Positions 31,122 through 42,673 of a DNA stretch of 64,000 bases are shown here, one piece after another (the stretch's first letter is position 1; every line of letters begins with the position of its first letter). The DNA comes from Carnegiea gigantea (Eukaryota; Streptophyta; Magnoliopsida; Caryophyllales; Cactaceae). Below the pieces are notes generated by a model. It saw nothing but the letters and a program-made list of their open reading frames with translations. It did not search any database and was not told the origin of the DNA. Both the position numbers and the translations under genes were made by a program. Where the stretch lies: contig JAKOGI010000339.1 in the NCBI GenBank assembly GCA_029747015.1, forward strand, positions 435,502 to 499,501, read 5' to 3'.

Positions 31122-33710
31122 GTGAACACATAATTGGACTCACTCTATGCCTCAATTACTCCATGCAGAAAGACCTTAGCGACTTGAAACAGTCCCAACA
31201 GCGAGACCTCAGCTTACCCGGGAATAATCATAACTTGGTGTTAAATAAGAGAGCCGTATCAGCTTCCTCAAACCATTTCTTCTCATTCCATTTGTCATGC
31301 AATAGATTGGTCCGTTCTTTGTAGATCTTGGAGCTCTCATATGCTTCTAACGTCAGTTCATCAAGCTCACTCAATTACAACATCCGCTTCTTGCCGACAG
31401 CTTTAAGATCAAAATTGAGCATCCTAATTGCCGAATTCACCTCATGTTCTAACTGAACCAGTGAGGGACAAAACTTTTCGAACACCAACCGGTATGGTGT
31501 AGTTCTTGAAGGAGTCTTACAAGCAGTTAAGTATATCCAAAGAGCATCATCAAGCTTCTAAGACTGATGTTTGTAGGATTGATCAACTATCTTCTCTAGG
31601 ATACTCTTTAATTCGTGGTTAGAGAGCTCAACTTGACCACTAGTTGGGGGGTGATAAGGTGCAACAGCCTTGTGAAATACACCATACCTCTTCGAGAGAG
31701 ACTTCATGGCTTATTGCAAAAATGAGTACCATTGTCATTCAAGAGTGCCCTTGGTGTACTAGATCGTGTGAAAATATACTTCTTAAGGAACCTGCCTAGC
31801 ACTTTGGAGTCATTACTACACATCGAAACATAGTCGATCGCCACTAGGATGTAGAGTTTGTTATGAGATAAAGGGAATGAACCTATAAAGTCAATCCTCT
31901 AAACATCAAAGAGCTCTATCTCAATCATCCCACTTTAAGGCATCGCATGTTGCTTGGAGATATTCCCCATTCGTTGGTATCGATCACGTTTAAGGGCATA
32001 TTTCCTTACATCCTTGAAGAGAATAGGCCAGTAAAAGCCTGCTTGAGGAACTTTGGCAATTGTTTTATCCAAATTGAAGTGTCCTCTATATGTTAAAGCA
32101 TGGCAATGATGAAGGACATAAGGGACCGCATGTTCGGGCAAACACTATCAATAGATACCATCTCTATATAACTTGTACAGTAAGGGCTCCTCCTACACAT
32201 AATACTTAGTGTCGGCTAAGAACTTTTTCTTTTATGGATAAGTCTACCTGGGAGGCAACACTCCATGTACTTTATAGTTTACTAATTTAGCATACCATGG
32301 AGTGGCTAGTTGGAAATTGCTAGGAGTTATTCATCTAGAAAGGAGTCGTCTATGTGGAGCTCTTGACTAGAAGTGGCCTTAGGGCCTAAGCGGGACAAGT
32401 GATTAATAACCACATTCTCTAGTCTGGCTTTGTCTTGAATGTCCAAGTCAAACTCTTGCAGGAGGAGAACATATCAAATACGACAGGGCTTAGAATTAGA
32501 CTTCTTCATTAGGTACTTCAATGCTGCATAATCGGTGAATACTATAACCCTAGAATTAATCAAGTATGACCAGAATTTCTCCAAGGCAAATACAATCGCT
32601 AGGAACTCCTTCTCCATGGTGGTATAATTCGCTTGAGCGACAGCGGAAGTTCGACTCCCATAATAAATGGCACATGGCTAGTTGTCATTCATTTGTCCTA
32701 AAACGGTCCCAACGCAAAATTGATTGTGTCATACATCACTTCAAAAGAGAGCCCAAATTGGGGCTCACATAACCAGAGCAGAAATTAATGCTTGTTTTGA
32801 CCTGAGAAAAGCACTCAAACATTCATCATTAAAATTAAAAGGCATATCCTTTATAAGCAATTGGGTCATAGGTTTTGTAATTTTTAAAAAATTTTTAATG
32901 AACCACCGGTAGAAACCATGTCCAACAAAACTCCTCACACCCTTAACGGAAGCAGGTAGGGGTAATTTCTTAGTCACCTCTACCTTTGATCTGTCAACCT
33001 CAATGGATTTATTAGAGACAGTATTTCCTAAGGATAACCCCCTCTTGCACCACAAAATGGCATATCTCTCAATTCAAGACCAAATTCATATCTTCACATC
33101 TTTGCAAAACTTGGGATGAATTATGTAAGCAATGATCAAAAGATGTTCCGTACACATAGAACTCATCCATGAACAGCTCCATAATGTCCTTGATAAAATT
33201 AGACAAAATGACTATCATGTAACGTTGAAAGATGGCGGGGGCATTGCATAACCCAAGTGTCATCACCCTTTATATAGGGAATAGAAAAACCAGGAATGCC
33301 CATCTAGGTAGCACATAATAGGAATTCGTAGCTAACCTCTCAAGCATTTGGTCCAGAAAGGGAACAGAAAAATGGTCCTTACGGGAGGCTTTGTATAACC
33401 TGATATAGTCAATGCACATATGCTAACTCATGGCTGTCCTGGTGGGAATTAATTCTTTGTTCCCATTTTTCACAGCCGTCATCCTCCCTTTCTTAGGCGC
33501 AACATGCACCAAGCTCATCCATTTACTATTAGACACAGGGTAGACAATGCCGGCCTTAAGCAATTTAAGAGTTTCCTTTTTAACCACCTCTTTCATATTA
33601 AGATTTAATGTCCTTTGATGCTCAATTGAGGGTTTATGGTATTCTTCTATCAAAATGTGATGCATGCACACTGAATGGTGAATTCCTTTTAAGTCATCTA
33701 TAGTCTTTAT
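31122..33710 (-). pseudogene. Element E pol, distal part: RT, RNase H, integrase
   Basis: Minus strand, reading from 33710 down. RT begins KTIDDLKGIHHSVCMHHIL (33698), LLKAGIVYPVSNSKW and HVAPKKG; the catalytic box reads FMDEFYVYG (near 33180) where the family has FMDD, so the second Asp is Glu. Then GVRSFVGHGFYRWFIKNF (near 32930) leads to a badly broken RNase H (32.8-32.3 kb). Integrase zinc-finger remnant: CHALTYRGHF and GFYWPILFKD (32141-31935) with the two Cys of the HHCC finger replaced (RDRYQR). The core (31.9-31.4 kb) is full of stops. The N-terminal part of RT lies beyond the F insertion, at 42674 and up. Confidence 0.8.
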
Positions 33711-35236
33711 TGTAATAGTCCAACCCCAAATCATATTTATTCATTTCATTAATCCATGTAGTTAATTTCATCGCATTTAAATCATCGTTTTCTTTGTTAT
33801 TTCAATTGGGAGAATTTAAATGGGCCTCGCCTTACAATTCGGATCTTTGTTTTTGTCAAATTCTGGAGATCGACATTAGGCCTTGATATTTATGAATTAA
33901 GCGATATAATTATTTTTTATGACACCACAACCATTTAATCTCGAGTTTTGGAAAAAAAAAATTGTTAATGCACTCGATTTCAGCTCTTTTCCAAACCCGA
34001 GCCATTTAAGGCCGATTTTGATCCACTAAGACTTGACCCTCTTTGTTTAGCTAATTACCCTTAGGCCTTAATTATGCTTAGCTAAAAGTAATTTTTTGGA
34101 ATTAATTCACAGCCATGTATTTATTTTGCAAAGCCTTTGTTTTACACCAAGTAAATGCTAGCCACTTTCTCTGTCCTATTCTCTCCTCCTTCTTTCATAC
34201 CCCACGGCCAGCAGCAGCAGCAGCACCATTCCAGCCACCTTTCAACTGCCAAACAGCCACCAAACATCCACCACTCACCACCCCAACCACCCCTCTCACT
34301 CCCTCAAGCACTAAGGTTCATTCATACCTCTTTCTTAAGCACAAAAATCAAGGCCTAAACTTTTGTTCCCTACACTTTAGTGCATCTTATTGCACTGTGA
34401 ACTTACATTTAAAACTCCAAGGTACATTCATTACCTTTATCTTTAGAAATCAGTATGTATTTATCAAAATCGTAATGTTTTGGTAAGTACATCAATGAAT
34501 CAATTTAATCAGTGCTTTATCACATAATTAGTGACCCCATCAGTTATCAGTTACAGGGCATTGCACTCTAGTTACCCGCGCAGCTTCAGGCCAGGTCCTC
34601 CGGTCGGCTTGGCAGGTGTACACCTATTCACATATCGTAACAGTTACTCAGGGGTGCACTAACAGATAATAATTGGCAATTCAGTTTTATATGCATCTCA
34701 TTCCCTGTTTTAAAATTAAAATGAATTGCAAAGTGGGCCCAAATAACTTTTCAGTGAATCTTTAACATTACAGGAATGCATGTACTGAGCTTTGGCTCAT
34801 AGTTCGAAATGTTTTTATGTTTTCTTTTAGGAAAGTGTTCAGTGAACCGCCCTCAGGCGGGCAGGACGGCTGAATGTAATAGGTGAGCCACGATTGTCCA
34901 TGTGATTGGTGGTGTAGGGGTGCTGAGATGCTATCATATCATATTGTGATGTATTTTGGAGTTCTAACTGTTATTTGAATCGGATTATGTATTTTGGTTT
35001 AATCCTTGACATTATTGGGATGTTAGCATCGTTTCTATATATAACTAAACGTTTTGAATGGTCTGATTGCCCTTTGAGGATAAACTGTGGTTTTATGGAT
35101 AAATTTTCATATTTAAGGGAAGCCTTGTCCTTTTTGGATGGCAGTAACACCCTGTTCATTAGGTTAGCATTTTAAATTGGTGAACTTAAGCAAGTGAATG
35201 TAAGTAATAAATCATGTACTTTTTTGGGGCGTTACA
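33711..35236 (+). repeat. Element F 5' LTR
   Basis: 1526 bp, TGTAATAGTCCAACCCC..GGGGCGTTACA. Aligns fully with 41137-42668. Contains a CAG-repeat patch (34209-34225) and the block GGACCGCC/GAACCGCCCTCAGGCGGGCAGGACGG (34844-34870), a GC-rich inverted repeat (CCGCC-TCAG-GGCGG like) shared by both LTRs. Confidence 0.93.
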
Positions 35237-35240
35237 GATT

Positions 35241-35252
35241 TGGCATCAGAGA
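35241..35252 (+). promoter_or_regulatory. Element F primer-binding site, initiator tRNA-Met type
   Basis: TGGCATCAGAGA, four bases after the LTR; the consensus is TGGTATCAGAGC, so two changes. Confidence 0.75.
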
Positions 35253-35457
35253 CAGGTTGAGATTTTCTTGAGGAAGGCAGAGTTAGAAATTATAGGGTGA
35301 GGATGGTCATCGTAAGGAGGCTATCGTATATTGCTAGAGTGATATTAGGAGTGTAGTAACGATATTAAAATGCAAGTTGCTTCCAGTTGCATGTTCCTTA
35401 TTTATTGATATGTATGCCTCATATGTATGCCTCTCATTTATGTGTTTTCTTCATTAG

Positions 35458-36228
35458 ATGGATCCTTATGGCGTTAATATGTTGCCGGGTGGATCTATGA
35501 TTGCTCACATTGCACTGCTACATGCTAGTATAGATGTACGTGCCCAGGACCCTTACTCTGAGTTCCGCAGTATTACGGTTCGTGCACAGAGACTGCTTGG
35601 GTCCTTACCCCTGGTTGGCCCGTGGGTGGAGTTTAGGCATCGTTATCATGACTTTATGATAACAGGGACTCCAGGCTTAGACGGGCTTGAGTTTCAGGCC
35701 CAGGGGGCTTGGACGACTCTCACTACTGAGTTGTTGTTGAGAGAGGAGTTTGAGTTGAGGGGAATTACTATGGAAACTCTTCAGCACGTCTTTCCCCTAC
35801 ATCAAGCCCATCCCTCACCTACAGCCCCAGCACCAGCACAGGGGCCACTCTCCCTGCCAGCACCAGCACAGGGGCCACCCTTCCCGCTTACACTAGACAC
35901 CCCACTAATGCTTGATAGCCCTGGGGAGGCTTATGTGGTGATAGACCTCCCTGACACCCCAGATTTAGTGGTGATTAGCTCTGGGGATGAGGACCACCAG
36001 GGAGAGGAGGAGAATCTTGAGGAGGATGATCCCACGGAGGATTAAGACATTGATGAGGTAGAGGTAGAGCAGCAATGGGAGCAGGAGGCTGACGAGTTGA
36101 TGGGGCCGCAACAGGCTCAGCAAGAGGTCGATGATGCCGAGTCAGAGGCATCTACGAGCAGCTTCGATTCAGGTGAAGAACCTGATGATGAGTCTGACCC
36201 AGATTACGATCCATCTAGGGATCGTTAG
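35458..36228 (+). pseudogene. Element F extra ORF upstream of gag, acidic C-terminus
   Basis: Begins ATGGATCCTTATGG at 35458 and stays in one frame to TAG 36226-36228 (256 codons) apart from one TAA at 36043-36045. The N-terminal ~110 residues are ordered-looking (MIAHIALLHASIDVRAQDPY, then a tryptophan/arginine-containing middle). Residues ~120-145 hold a duplicated PAPAQGP motif; the rest is highly acidic (EEENLEEDDPTED and later DSGEEPDDESDPDYD). It shows no zinc knuckle, protease or RT motif and I do not recognise the family. It sits between the primer site and gag, with ~620 bp of non-coding sequence before gag. Such a protein is not a standard part of Del/Tekay elements; it could be a divergent gag N-terminus, but a stop and long gap separate them. 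Confidence 0.7.
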
Positions 36229-36849
36229 GTGGTTTTAGGGATTGGTGAAGTGGTTTTCATTTTGAGCCCTGTATGTACATATGGTATGGTTGGATTGGAT
36301 AGTTATATTTTATGTGGCATCTGACATTGTACATAATTAGTCCAATCCTCTCCGACCGTGATGACATAATCCGTAACTCTTTTTGGTCATGTGACGGATC
36401 TGGTGTTTAGGGGCTATTTAGTGTTTAGTGATAGGGTAGGAGTCAGAGCTAGTCTTGCTTACTCAGCTAGGTGTAATGTGCTTTTGTTGCTTATGTATAT
36501 AAATCAGCAACTATGTATGTAAGTAAGCAGTTGTGAAATGAAATGATGATGCTTTGAGTTATGAAATAATCTTTGAGCCATCTCCTATGTATTTATTAGG
36601 CATCTTTATCTTATATGTCTGGAGGATTCCGGTGTTTGAATTGTTTCATTTAATGTATGATCAGAATGTCTCAGTCGGTACAAAATAACATTGGGGTTCA
36701 TGTCGAGGACAATTTAGAGCAAGGCCAGGGATCGGGTGATTAAGCCTCGTGCTAGAAGCCACAACATGGTGACACGCCACCGTTGCCCTCTGATTTAGCT
36801 AGCAACTTAGGAAACCCGAGTTACTGGCCAACCTTAGTTGCTGAATTGA
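36229..36849 (+). other. Element F gap between extra ORF and gag
   Basis: About 620 bp without a sustained frame. Contains TGTAAGTA/TATGTAAGTAAGCAG sequences (36460-36530) that resemble splice donors; the meaning is unclear. The gag frame becomes recognisable around 36850-36870. Confidence 0.45.
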
Positions 36850-38195
36850 TGAAGCGGATTCCCTAGGTACCTGTTGAAACCCCTCATGAAGAGGATAAAT
36901 TGGCATATAGGGTAGCGCGGCGCAACCCTAAATTGTGTGATGGGAATTGTGATCCAGTGGTATTGGAGGAATGGGTAAGGGGAATGGAGAAAATTTTCAC
37001 AGTAGTTGAGGCACCAGAGGAAAAGAAAATAAACATTGGGACGTATTATTTGTCAGGTGAAGCTGACATTTGATGGAATATTGTGAAGGATAAGCTCGTA
37101 GGGCCTGAATTTACCTGGAATAAATTCCTGAGTGAGTTAAGGGCGAAATTTTATCCAGTTGTGGTGCAAAGGCAAATGGAGAAAGAATTTATGGAATTAA
37201 AAATAAGCGGTAGCATGTCAGTGCTGCTGTATGCTAGTAAGTTCACAGAATTATCTAGGTTTGTCCCTGAATTTGTGTCATCTGAAAGGTTAAAGATGAG
37301 AAGGTTTGAGGAGGGCTTGGGCTTCTACATTCGAAATCAGTTAGTTGGACAACCAATTTTGACTTACCAAGAACTATATGAGCACGCAGCTGAAGTGGAA
37401 TGAGTGAAGACAGAGTTGAGAGCATTGAATCCAATCAATCGCAAGAGAAAGGGGTTTGAGCGGGGGACTTCGAGTGAGAGTGTGAATTAGAACCAGAAGA
37501 AACCTACTCATGTTTCCTCTAAAAGCCATTCTGTAGGCTCGACAGCACCCTGTATGAAGTGTGGAAGAACAAATCACACCACTCCTGAATGCCGAGTTGG
37601 CACCAACAAATGCATGTGGTGTGGAAGTCCTGAACACCTCATCGCTGCATGCCCTCGACGATTAAAAGCTGTAGACAAGGGCGCAGTAAAACCCTTGGCT
37701 TCGCTTCACCAGGGACCTCTGCCTTCAAGGCCTGCAGTCGCAGGAAGGGCATTTGTGATGAACAAAAAGAAAGCTGCTACCTCTAGTATGGTAGTCACTG
37801 GAACTCTCTTTTTAAATTCAAAGCCATTTTGTGTATTATTTGATTCGGGTGCCACCCATTCTTTTATATCTACCCGATCTGCTATACAATTGAGCCTTGA
37901 GAACAGGCGGATGCAAACCAATTATAGAATTAAGCTACCCAACAATTCTGTGATTGAGTGCCCCCTCTCTTATGGACTTGTCCTCATCACCATTAGAGAA
38001 ACCACCTTCCCTGTGCATTTGATTCAATTTGATTTGTCTGATTTTGACATCATTTATGGAATGAATTGGTTGCACACTTATGGAGCCCAAATTGACTGTG
38101 AAGATCATAAGGTTATCTTGAAAGATGAAAAAGGTAGAAAAGTGTGTTTTTTTGGGCAGAGAGAGGCAAAATCTTGTTATTTATCTCTACTATGA
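36850..38195 (+). pseudogene. Element F gag and protease
   Basis: One frame with a few stops (TGA near 37074 and 37401, TAG near 37488). Capsid: EEWVRGMEKIFTVVEAPEEK (near 36967), FLSELRAKFYPVVVQRQMEK (37128), then RFVPEFVSSERLKMRRFEEG. Two tandem zinc knuckles, CMKCGRTNHTTPEC (37551) and CMWCGSPEHLIAAC (37611), both perfect C-x2-C-x4-H-x4-C. The protease has the active site CVLFDSGATHSFIS (37830-37872) and ends with DFDIIYGMNWLHTYGAQIDC (38040-38098), typical of plant gypsy retropepsins. A +1 frameshift at about 38150-38180 moves the reading into the RT frame. The capsid would form the particle, the knuckles bind RNA, the protease cleaves the polyprotein. Confidence 0.88.
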
Positions 38196-39600
38196 AAGAA
38201 AATAAGCTACTATATCAGGGGTGTATTGGATATTGGTGCTATGCTATTGACACCCAAATAAAAGATGAGGAAGTGGAGAATATACCTGTAGTTTGTGAAT
38301 TTGAAGATGTTTTTCCTGAGGAGTTACCAGGACTACCCCCGTAGGGGAAAATTGATTTTGGAATCGAATTAATTCCTGGAGCCCAACCTATTTCTAAAGC
38401 CCCGTATCGTATGGCCCCAACTGAGCTTAAGCAAATAAAGATTCAGCTAGATGAGTTATTATAAAAGGGCTTTATTGGGCCAAGTGCGTCACCATGGGTT
38501 GCCCTAGTGCTGTTTGTCAAGAAGAAGAATGGAACCTTAAGGCTACGTATTGATTACAGGGAGTTGAACAAGATTACCATTAAAAATGAATACCCTCTGT
38601 CACGAATAGATGACTTGTTTGATCAACTACGAGGAGTAGGAGTGTTTTCTAAGATTGATTTGAGGTCAGGGTACCATCAACTTAGGATTAAACCTAACGA
38701 CATATCTAAGACAATGTTTAGGACGAGGTATGGTCACTATGAGTTCACAGTGATGCCTTTTGGTCTCACTAATGCTCCTGCAGCCTTCATGGACTTTATG
38801 AACACGGTTTTCAGACCCTACTTAGACAAGTTCGTAGTGGTGTTCATAGATGATATCCTTATCTATTCTAAGGATAAGGAGGAACATGCTGATCATTTGC
38901 GGACAGTATTGCAAGCTTTGAGGGAGCATCAACTCTATGGCAAGTTAAAGAAATGTGAATTTTGGTTGGAGGAAGTGGTATTTTTGGGACATGTGGTTAC
39001 AAAAGTAAGGAATTAAACTTGACCCCCAGAAGGTGGAAGCAATCACAGAATGGCCAAGGCCTACCAATGTCACTGAGATTAGAAGCTTTCTAGGTGGACT
39101 TTTTGAAAATAGCTTCACCACTGACCAATCTACTGAAGAAAGCAAACAAATTCGAGTGGACTAAAAGATGTGAGAAAACTTTCCAAGAGCTAAGGCAGTG
39201 ACTAACTACCGCCCCAATCCTCACGTTACCAATCGAAGGGAAGGAGTATACAGTTTATAGTGACGCTTCGAAGAACGGTCTAGGGTGCGTACTGATGCAG
39301 GAGGATAAAGTAGTAGCTTATGACTCTCGATAACTCAAGCCGTATGAGAAAAGCTACCCTGCCCATGACCTAGAGTTAGCAGCCGTGGTCTTTGTATTGA
39401 AAATTTGGAGACATTATTTATATGGGGTACCATGCAAGAACTATACTGATCATCAAAGTTTAAAGTATATCTTCAGCCAGAAGGAGCTCAATTTGAGGCA
39501 ATGGCGTTGGCTTGAGTTGCTTAAAGACTATGATTTGCAGATTTAATATCATTCCGGTAAAGCAAATGTGGTGGTGGATGCCCTGAATAGGAAGGCGCAA
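38196..39600 (+). pseudogene. Element F reverse transcriptase and RNase H
   Basis: RT linker FEDVFPEELPGLPP (38300-38341), then after stops at 38342 and ~38462 an open stretch 38507-39016: [43 protein letters not shown] and the catalytic FIDDILIYS (38843-38869). All RT catalytic aspartates are present. A frameshift lies near 39005. At about 39092 the sequence jumps from SFLGG to FENSF, so ~15-20 residues of the RT-RNase H connection are deleted. RNase H keeps YSDAS (39256-39270) and [10 protein letters not shown] (near 39447), with stops near 39199 and 39331. Sequence is of the Del/Tekay type. Confidence 0.88.
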
Positions 39601-41123
39601 TATAGCTCAAACACTGTGGTGATTACATTGAACCTCTTGAGAGAACTTGAAGACTTTGGGTTTCAATTAGTGTCCCACAGGCAAACAAATGCTCAATTAT
39701 CAGCACTCACTATACAGTCTTCCCTAGTGGAAGAAATTCAACTGAACCAGGAAAGTGATCCCGAACTCCAAAGAATAAAGCAAAATTTAGAAGAAGGGAA
39801 GTCTCCGGGATGTGTAGTACACGAGGATGGGACTCCGCAGTTCCAGAATCGCCTATGTGTGCCCAAAAATGGGGAATTAAGAAAGCAGATTTTGGTGGAA
39901 TAATATGAAGAAGGATGTTGTAGAATATGTGAATAAGTGTCTAACTTGCCAGAAAGTTAAAGCAGAGCATCAACGTCCTGTGGGTGAGCTACGACCCTTA
40001 GAAATTCCCACTTGGAAGTGGGATTCGATCTTGATGGATTTTGTTATGGGTTTACCCCTTTCTGCCTCGAAAAAGAAAGATATCTGGGTCATAGCAGATC
40101 GACTCACAAAGTCGGCTCATTTCCTGCCAATTAAGGATACTTGGGTAGTTGAAAGACTATCCCAATTGTATGGTAAGGAGATAGTCCATCTGCACGGGAT
40201 CCCTTTAGGCATAGTCTCAGATAAGGATCAAAGATTCTGAGCATGTTTCTGGCCAGCACTTCAAAAGGCCTTTGGGAACAAACTAAACTTCAGTAGCTCC
40301 TATCACCTAGAAACAGATGGACAAACTGAAAGAGTGAATCAAAGTTTGGAGGACATGCTGAGAGCTTGTGTATTGGAGTTCCAAGGGAAGTGGGAAGATG
40401 ACTTACCGTTAGTGGAGTTCTCTTATAACAACAGCTATCAGTCCACCATCAAAATGGCCCCATTTGAGGCTTTATATGGGAGAAAATGTTGAACCCCATT
40501 GTGCTGGAGTGATTTGGACGAGATACTGATCATAGGACCTGAAATGATTCAAGAGACCACTGAAACAATAAGAAAGATTCGGGAACATATCAGGTTTGCC
40601 CAAAGTCGACCAAAAAGTTATGCGGACAAAAGAAGAAGGCCTCTGGAGTTTCAAATAGACGATAAAGTTTTTCTGAAAGTTTCACCAACCTGAGGTGTCA
40701 AAAGGTTCGGAGTACAGGGCAAACTGAGTCCAAGGTACATTGGACCGTATGAAATCATTGAAAAGTCGAATCCCATCACTTATCATCTAGATCTGCCTTT
40801 AGAACTTGAGCACGTGCATAATGTGTTTCATATCTCTCAGCTTAGGAAATATATGCCAGATCTAGACCATACCATTATATCTGAACCTATCGAAATCACT
40901 GAAGATCTAGTATATGAGGAGCGTCCTGTCCAAAAACTAGATCATAGGATCAAGAAGCTGCACAAGAAGTAGATACCATTGGTTAAAGTACTCTAGATGA
41001 ACCATACCTCCCAAGAAGCTACTTGGGAGGCCGAGAAGGCAATGAAAACCAAGTACCAACATTTATTCAAGGTAATCCTGCATGTTATGGTTAAGTTCAT
41101 CAGTTTCGAGGACGAAACTTTTT
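39601..41123 (+). pseudogene. Element F integrase with deleted zinc finger
   Basis: The N-terminal part (39568-39903) ends RKQILVE, then the text jumps to FWWNN-like MKKDVVEYVNKCLTC (39905). The H-H half of the HHCC finger, about 25 residues, is missing while the C-x2-C half (CLTC) remains. The catalytic core has WDSILMDFVMGLP (first Asp), GIVSDKDQRF (second Asp) and ETDGQTERVNQSLEDML (Glu). Stops at ~40238, 40489 and 40691. The C-terminal region reads GPYEIIEKSNPITYHL, then HNVFHISQLRKY, and finishes EATWEAEKAMKTKYQHLF (41021-41074), the short chromodomain-like end of the Del/Tekay group, with the stop TAA at 41121. Confidence 0.88.
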
Positions 41124-41136
41124 AAGGGGGGAAAAC
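41124..41136 (+). promoter_or_regulatory. Element F polypurine tract
   Basis: AAGGGGGGAAAAC directly before the 3' LTR TG. Confidence 0.85.
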
Positions 41137-42668
41137 TGTAATAGTCCGACCCTAAATCATATTTATTCATCTCATTAATCCATATGGTTAATTTCATCGC
41201 ATTTAAATCATCGTTTTCTTTGTTATTTCAATTGCTAGAATTTAAATAGGCCTCACCTTGCAATTCGGATTTTTGTTTTTGTCAGGTTTTGGAGATCGAT
41301 ATTAGGCCTTGATATTTGTGAATTAAGCTATATAATTATTTTTCATGACACCAAAACCATTTAATCTCGAGTTTTGAAAAAAAAAACTTTGTAAACGCAC
41401 TCGGTTTCAACTCTTTTCCAAACCCGAGCCCGTTTAAGGAAAATTTCGGTCCACCAAGACTTTCCCTCTTTGTTTAGCTAATTATCCTTAGTTAGGCGTT
41501 AATTATGCTTAGTAAAAAGTAATTTTTTGGGATTAATTCAGAGCCAAGTATTTATTTTGCAAAGCCTTTGTTTTACACTAAGTAAATGCTAATCACTTTC
41601 TCTCTCCTATTCTCTGCTCCTTCTCTCATACCCCGCAGCCGGCAGTAGTAGCACCACCATTCCAGCCACCTTTCAACCACCAAACAGCCACCAAACATCC
41701 ACAACTCACCACCCTGACCACCCCTCTCACTCCCTCAAGCACCAAGGATCATTCATGCCTCTTTCTTAGGCACAAAAATCAAGGCCTAAACTTTCATTCT
41801 CTTCACTTTAGTGCATCTTATTACACCGTGAACTTGCATTTAAAGCTCCCAGGTATGTTCATTGCCTGTATCTTTAGAAACCAGTACGTATTTATCGAAA
41901 TCGTAATGTTTCGATAAGTACATCAATGAATCAATTTAATCAGTGCTTTATCACATAATTAGTGACCCCATCAGTTATCAGTTACAGGGCTTTGCCCCCC
42001 AGTTACAAGCGCGGCTTCAGGCCAGGTCCCCCGGTCGGCTTGGCAGGCGTGCACCTACTCACAGATCGTAACGATTACTTAGAGGTGCACTAATAGATAA
42101 TAATTGACAATTTAGTTTTATATGCGTCTCATTTCCTGTTTTAAAATTAAAATGAACTACAAAGCGGACCCAACTAACTTTTTAGTGAATCTTTAACATT
42201 ACAGGAATGCATGTACTGAACTTTGGCTCATAGTTCGAAATGTTTTTATGTTTTGTTTTAGGAAAGTGTTTAGTGGACCGCCCTCAGGTGGGCAGGACGG
42301 CTGAAGGTGATAAGTGAGCCAAGATTGTCCATGTGACTGGCGGTGTAGGGGTGCTGAGACACTATCATATCATATTATGATGTATTTTGGAGTTGTAACT
42401 GCATATTTGAACTGGATTATGTATTTTGGTGTAATCCTTGACATGATTGGGATGTTAGAATCGTTTCTGTATATAACTAAATGTTTTGAATGGTGTGATT
42501 GCCCTTTGAGGATAAACTGTGGTGTTATGGCTAAATTTTCATATTTAAGGGAAGCCTTTTCCTTTTTGGACGGCGGTAACACCCCGTTCATTGGGTTAGC
42601 ATTTTAAATTGCTGAACTTAAGCAAGTGAATGCAAGTAATAAATCGTGTACTTTTTGAGGGCATTACA
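41137..42668 (+). repeat. Element F 3' LTR
   Basis: 1532 bp, TGTAATAGTCCGACCC..GGGCATTACA, followed by the TTTAT duplication. Aligns with 33711-35236. Confidence 0.93.
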
Positions 42669-42673
42669 TTTAT

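Larger units (their letters stand above)
33711..42668 (+). mobile_element. Element F: complete Tekay/Del-type chromovirus-like LTR retrotransposon
   Basis: 8958 bp inserted in the E RT gene, with perfect target duplication TTTAT (33706-33710 and 42669-42673). LTRs 33711-35236 and 41137-42668, terminal TGTAATAG..TTACA. The primer site is initiator-Met type and the purine tract AAGGGGGGAAAAC. Interior order: an extra acidic ORF, gag with two zinc knuckles, protease, RT, RNase H, integrase. RT (FIDDILIYS) and the integrase tail (EATWEAEKAMKTKYQHLF) are like the Del/Tekay lineage. About 18 differences in the first ~210 aligned LTR bases, mostly transitions, compared by eye. Multiple stops, frameshifts and two deletions make it defective. 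Confidence 0.92.

Noticed and set aside
34115..34486. 123-codon frame in the F LTR
   Set aside because: Lies entirely in the LTR; the other LTR copy has no equivalent intact frame.
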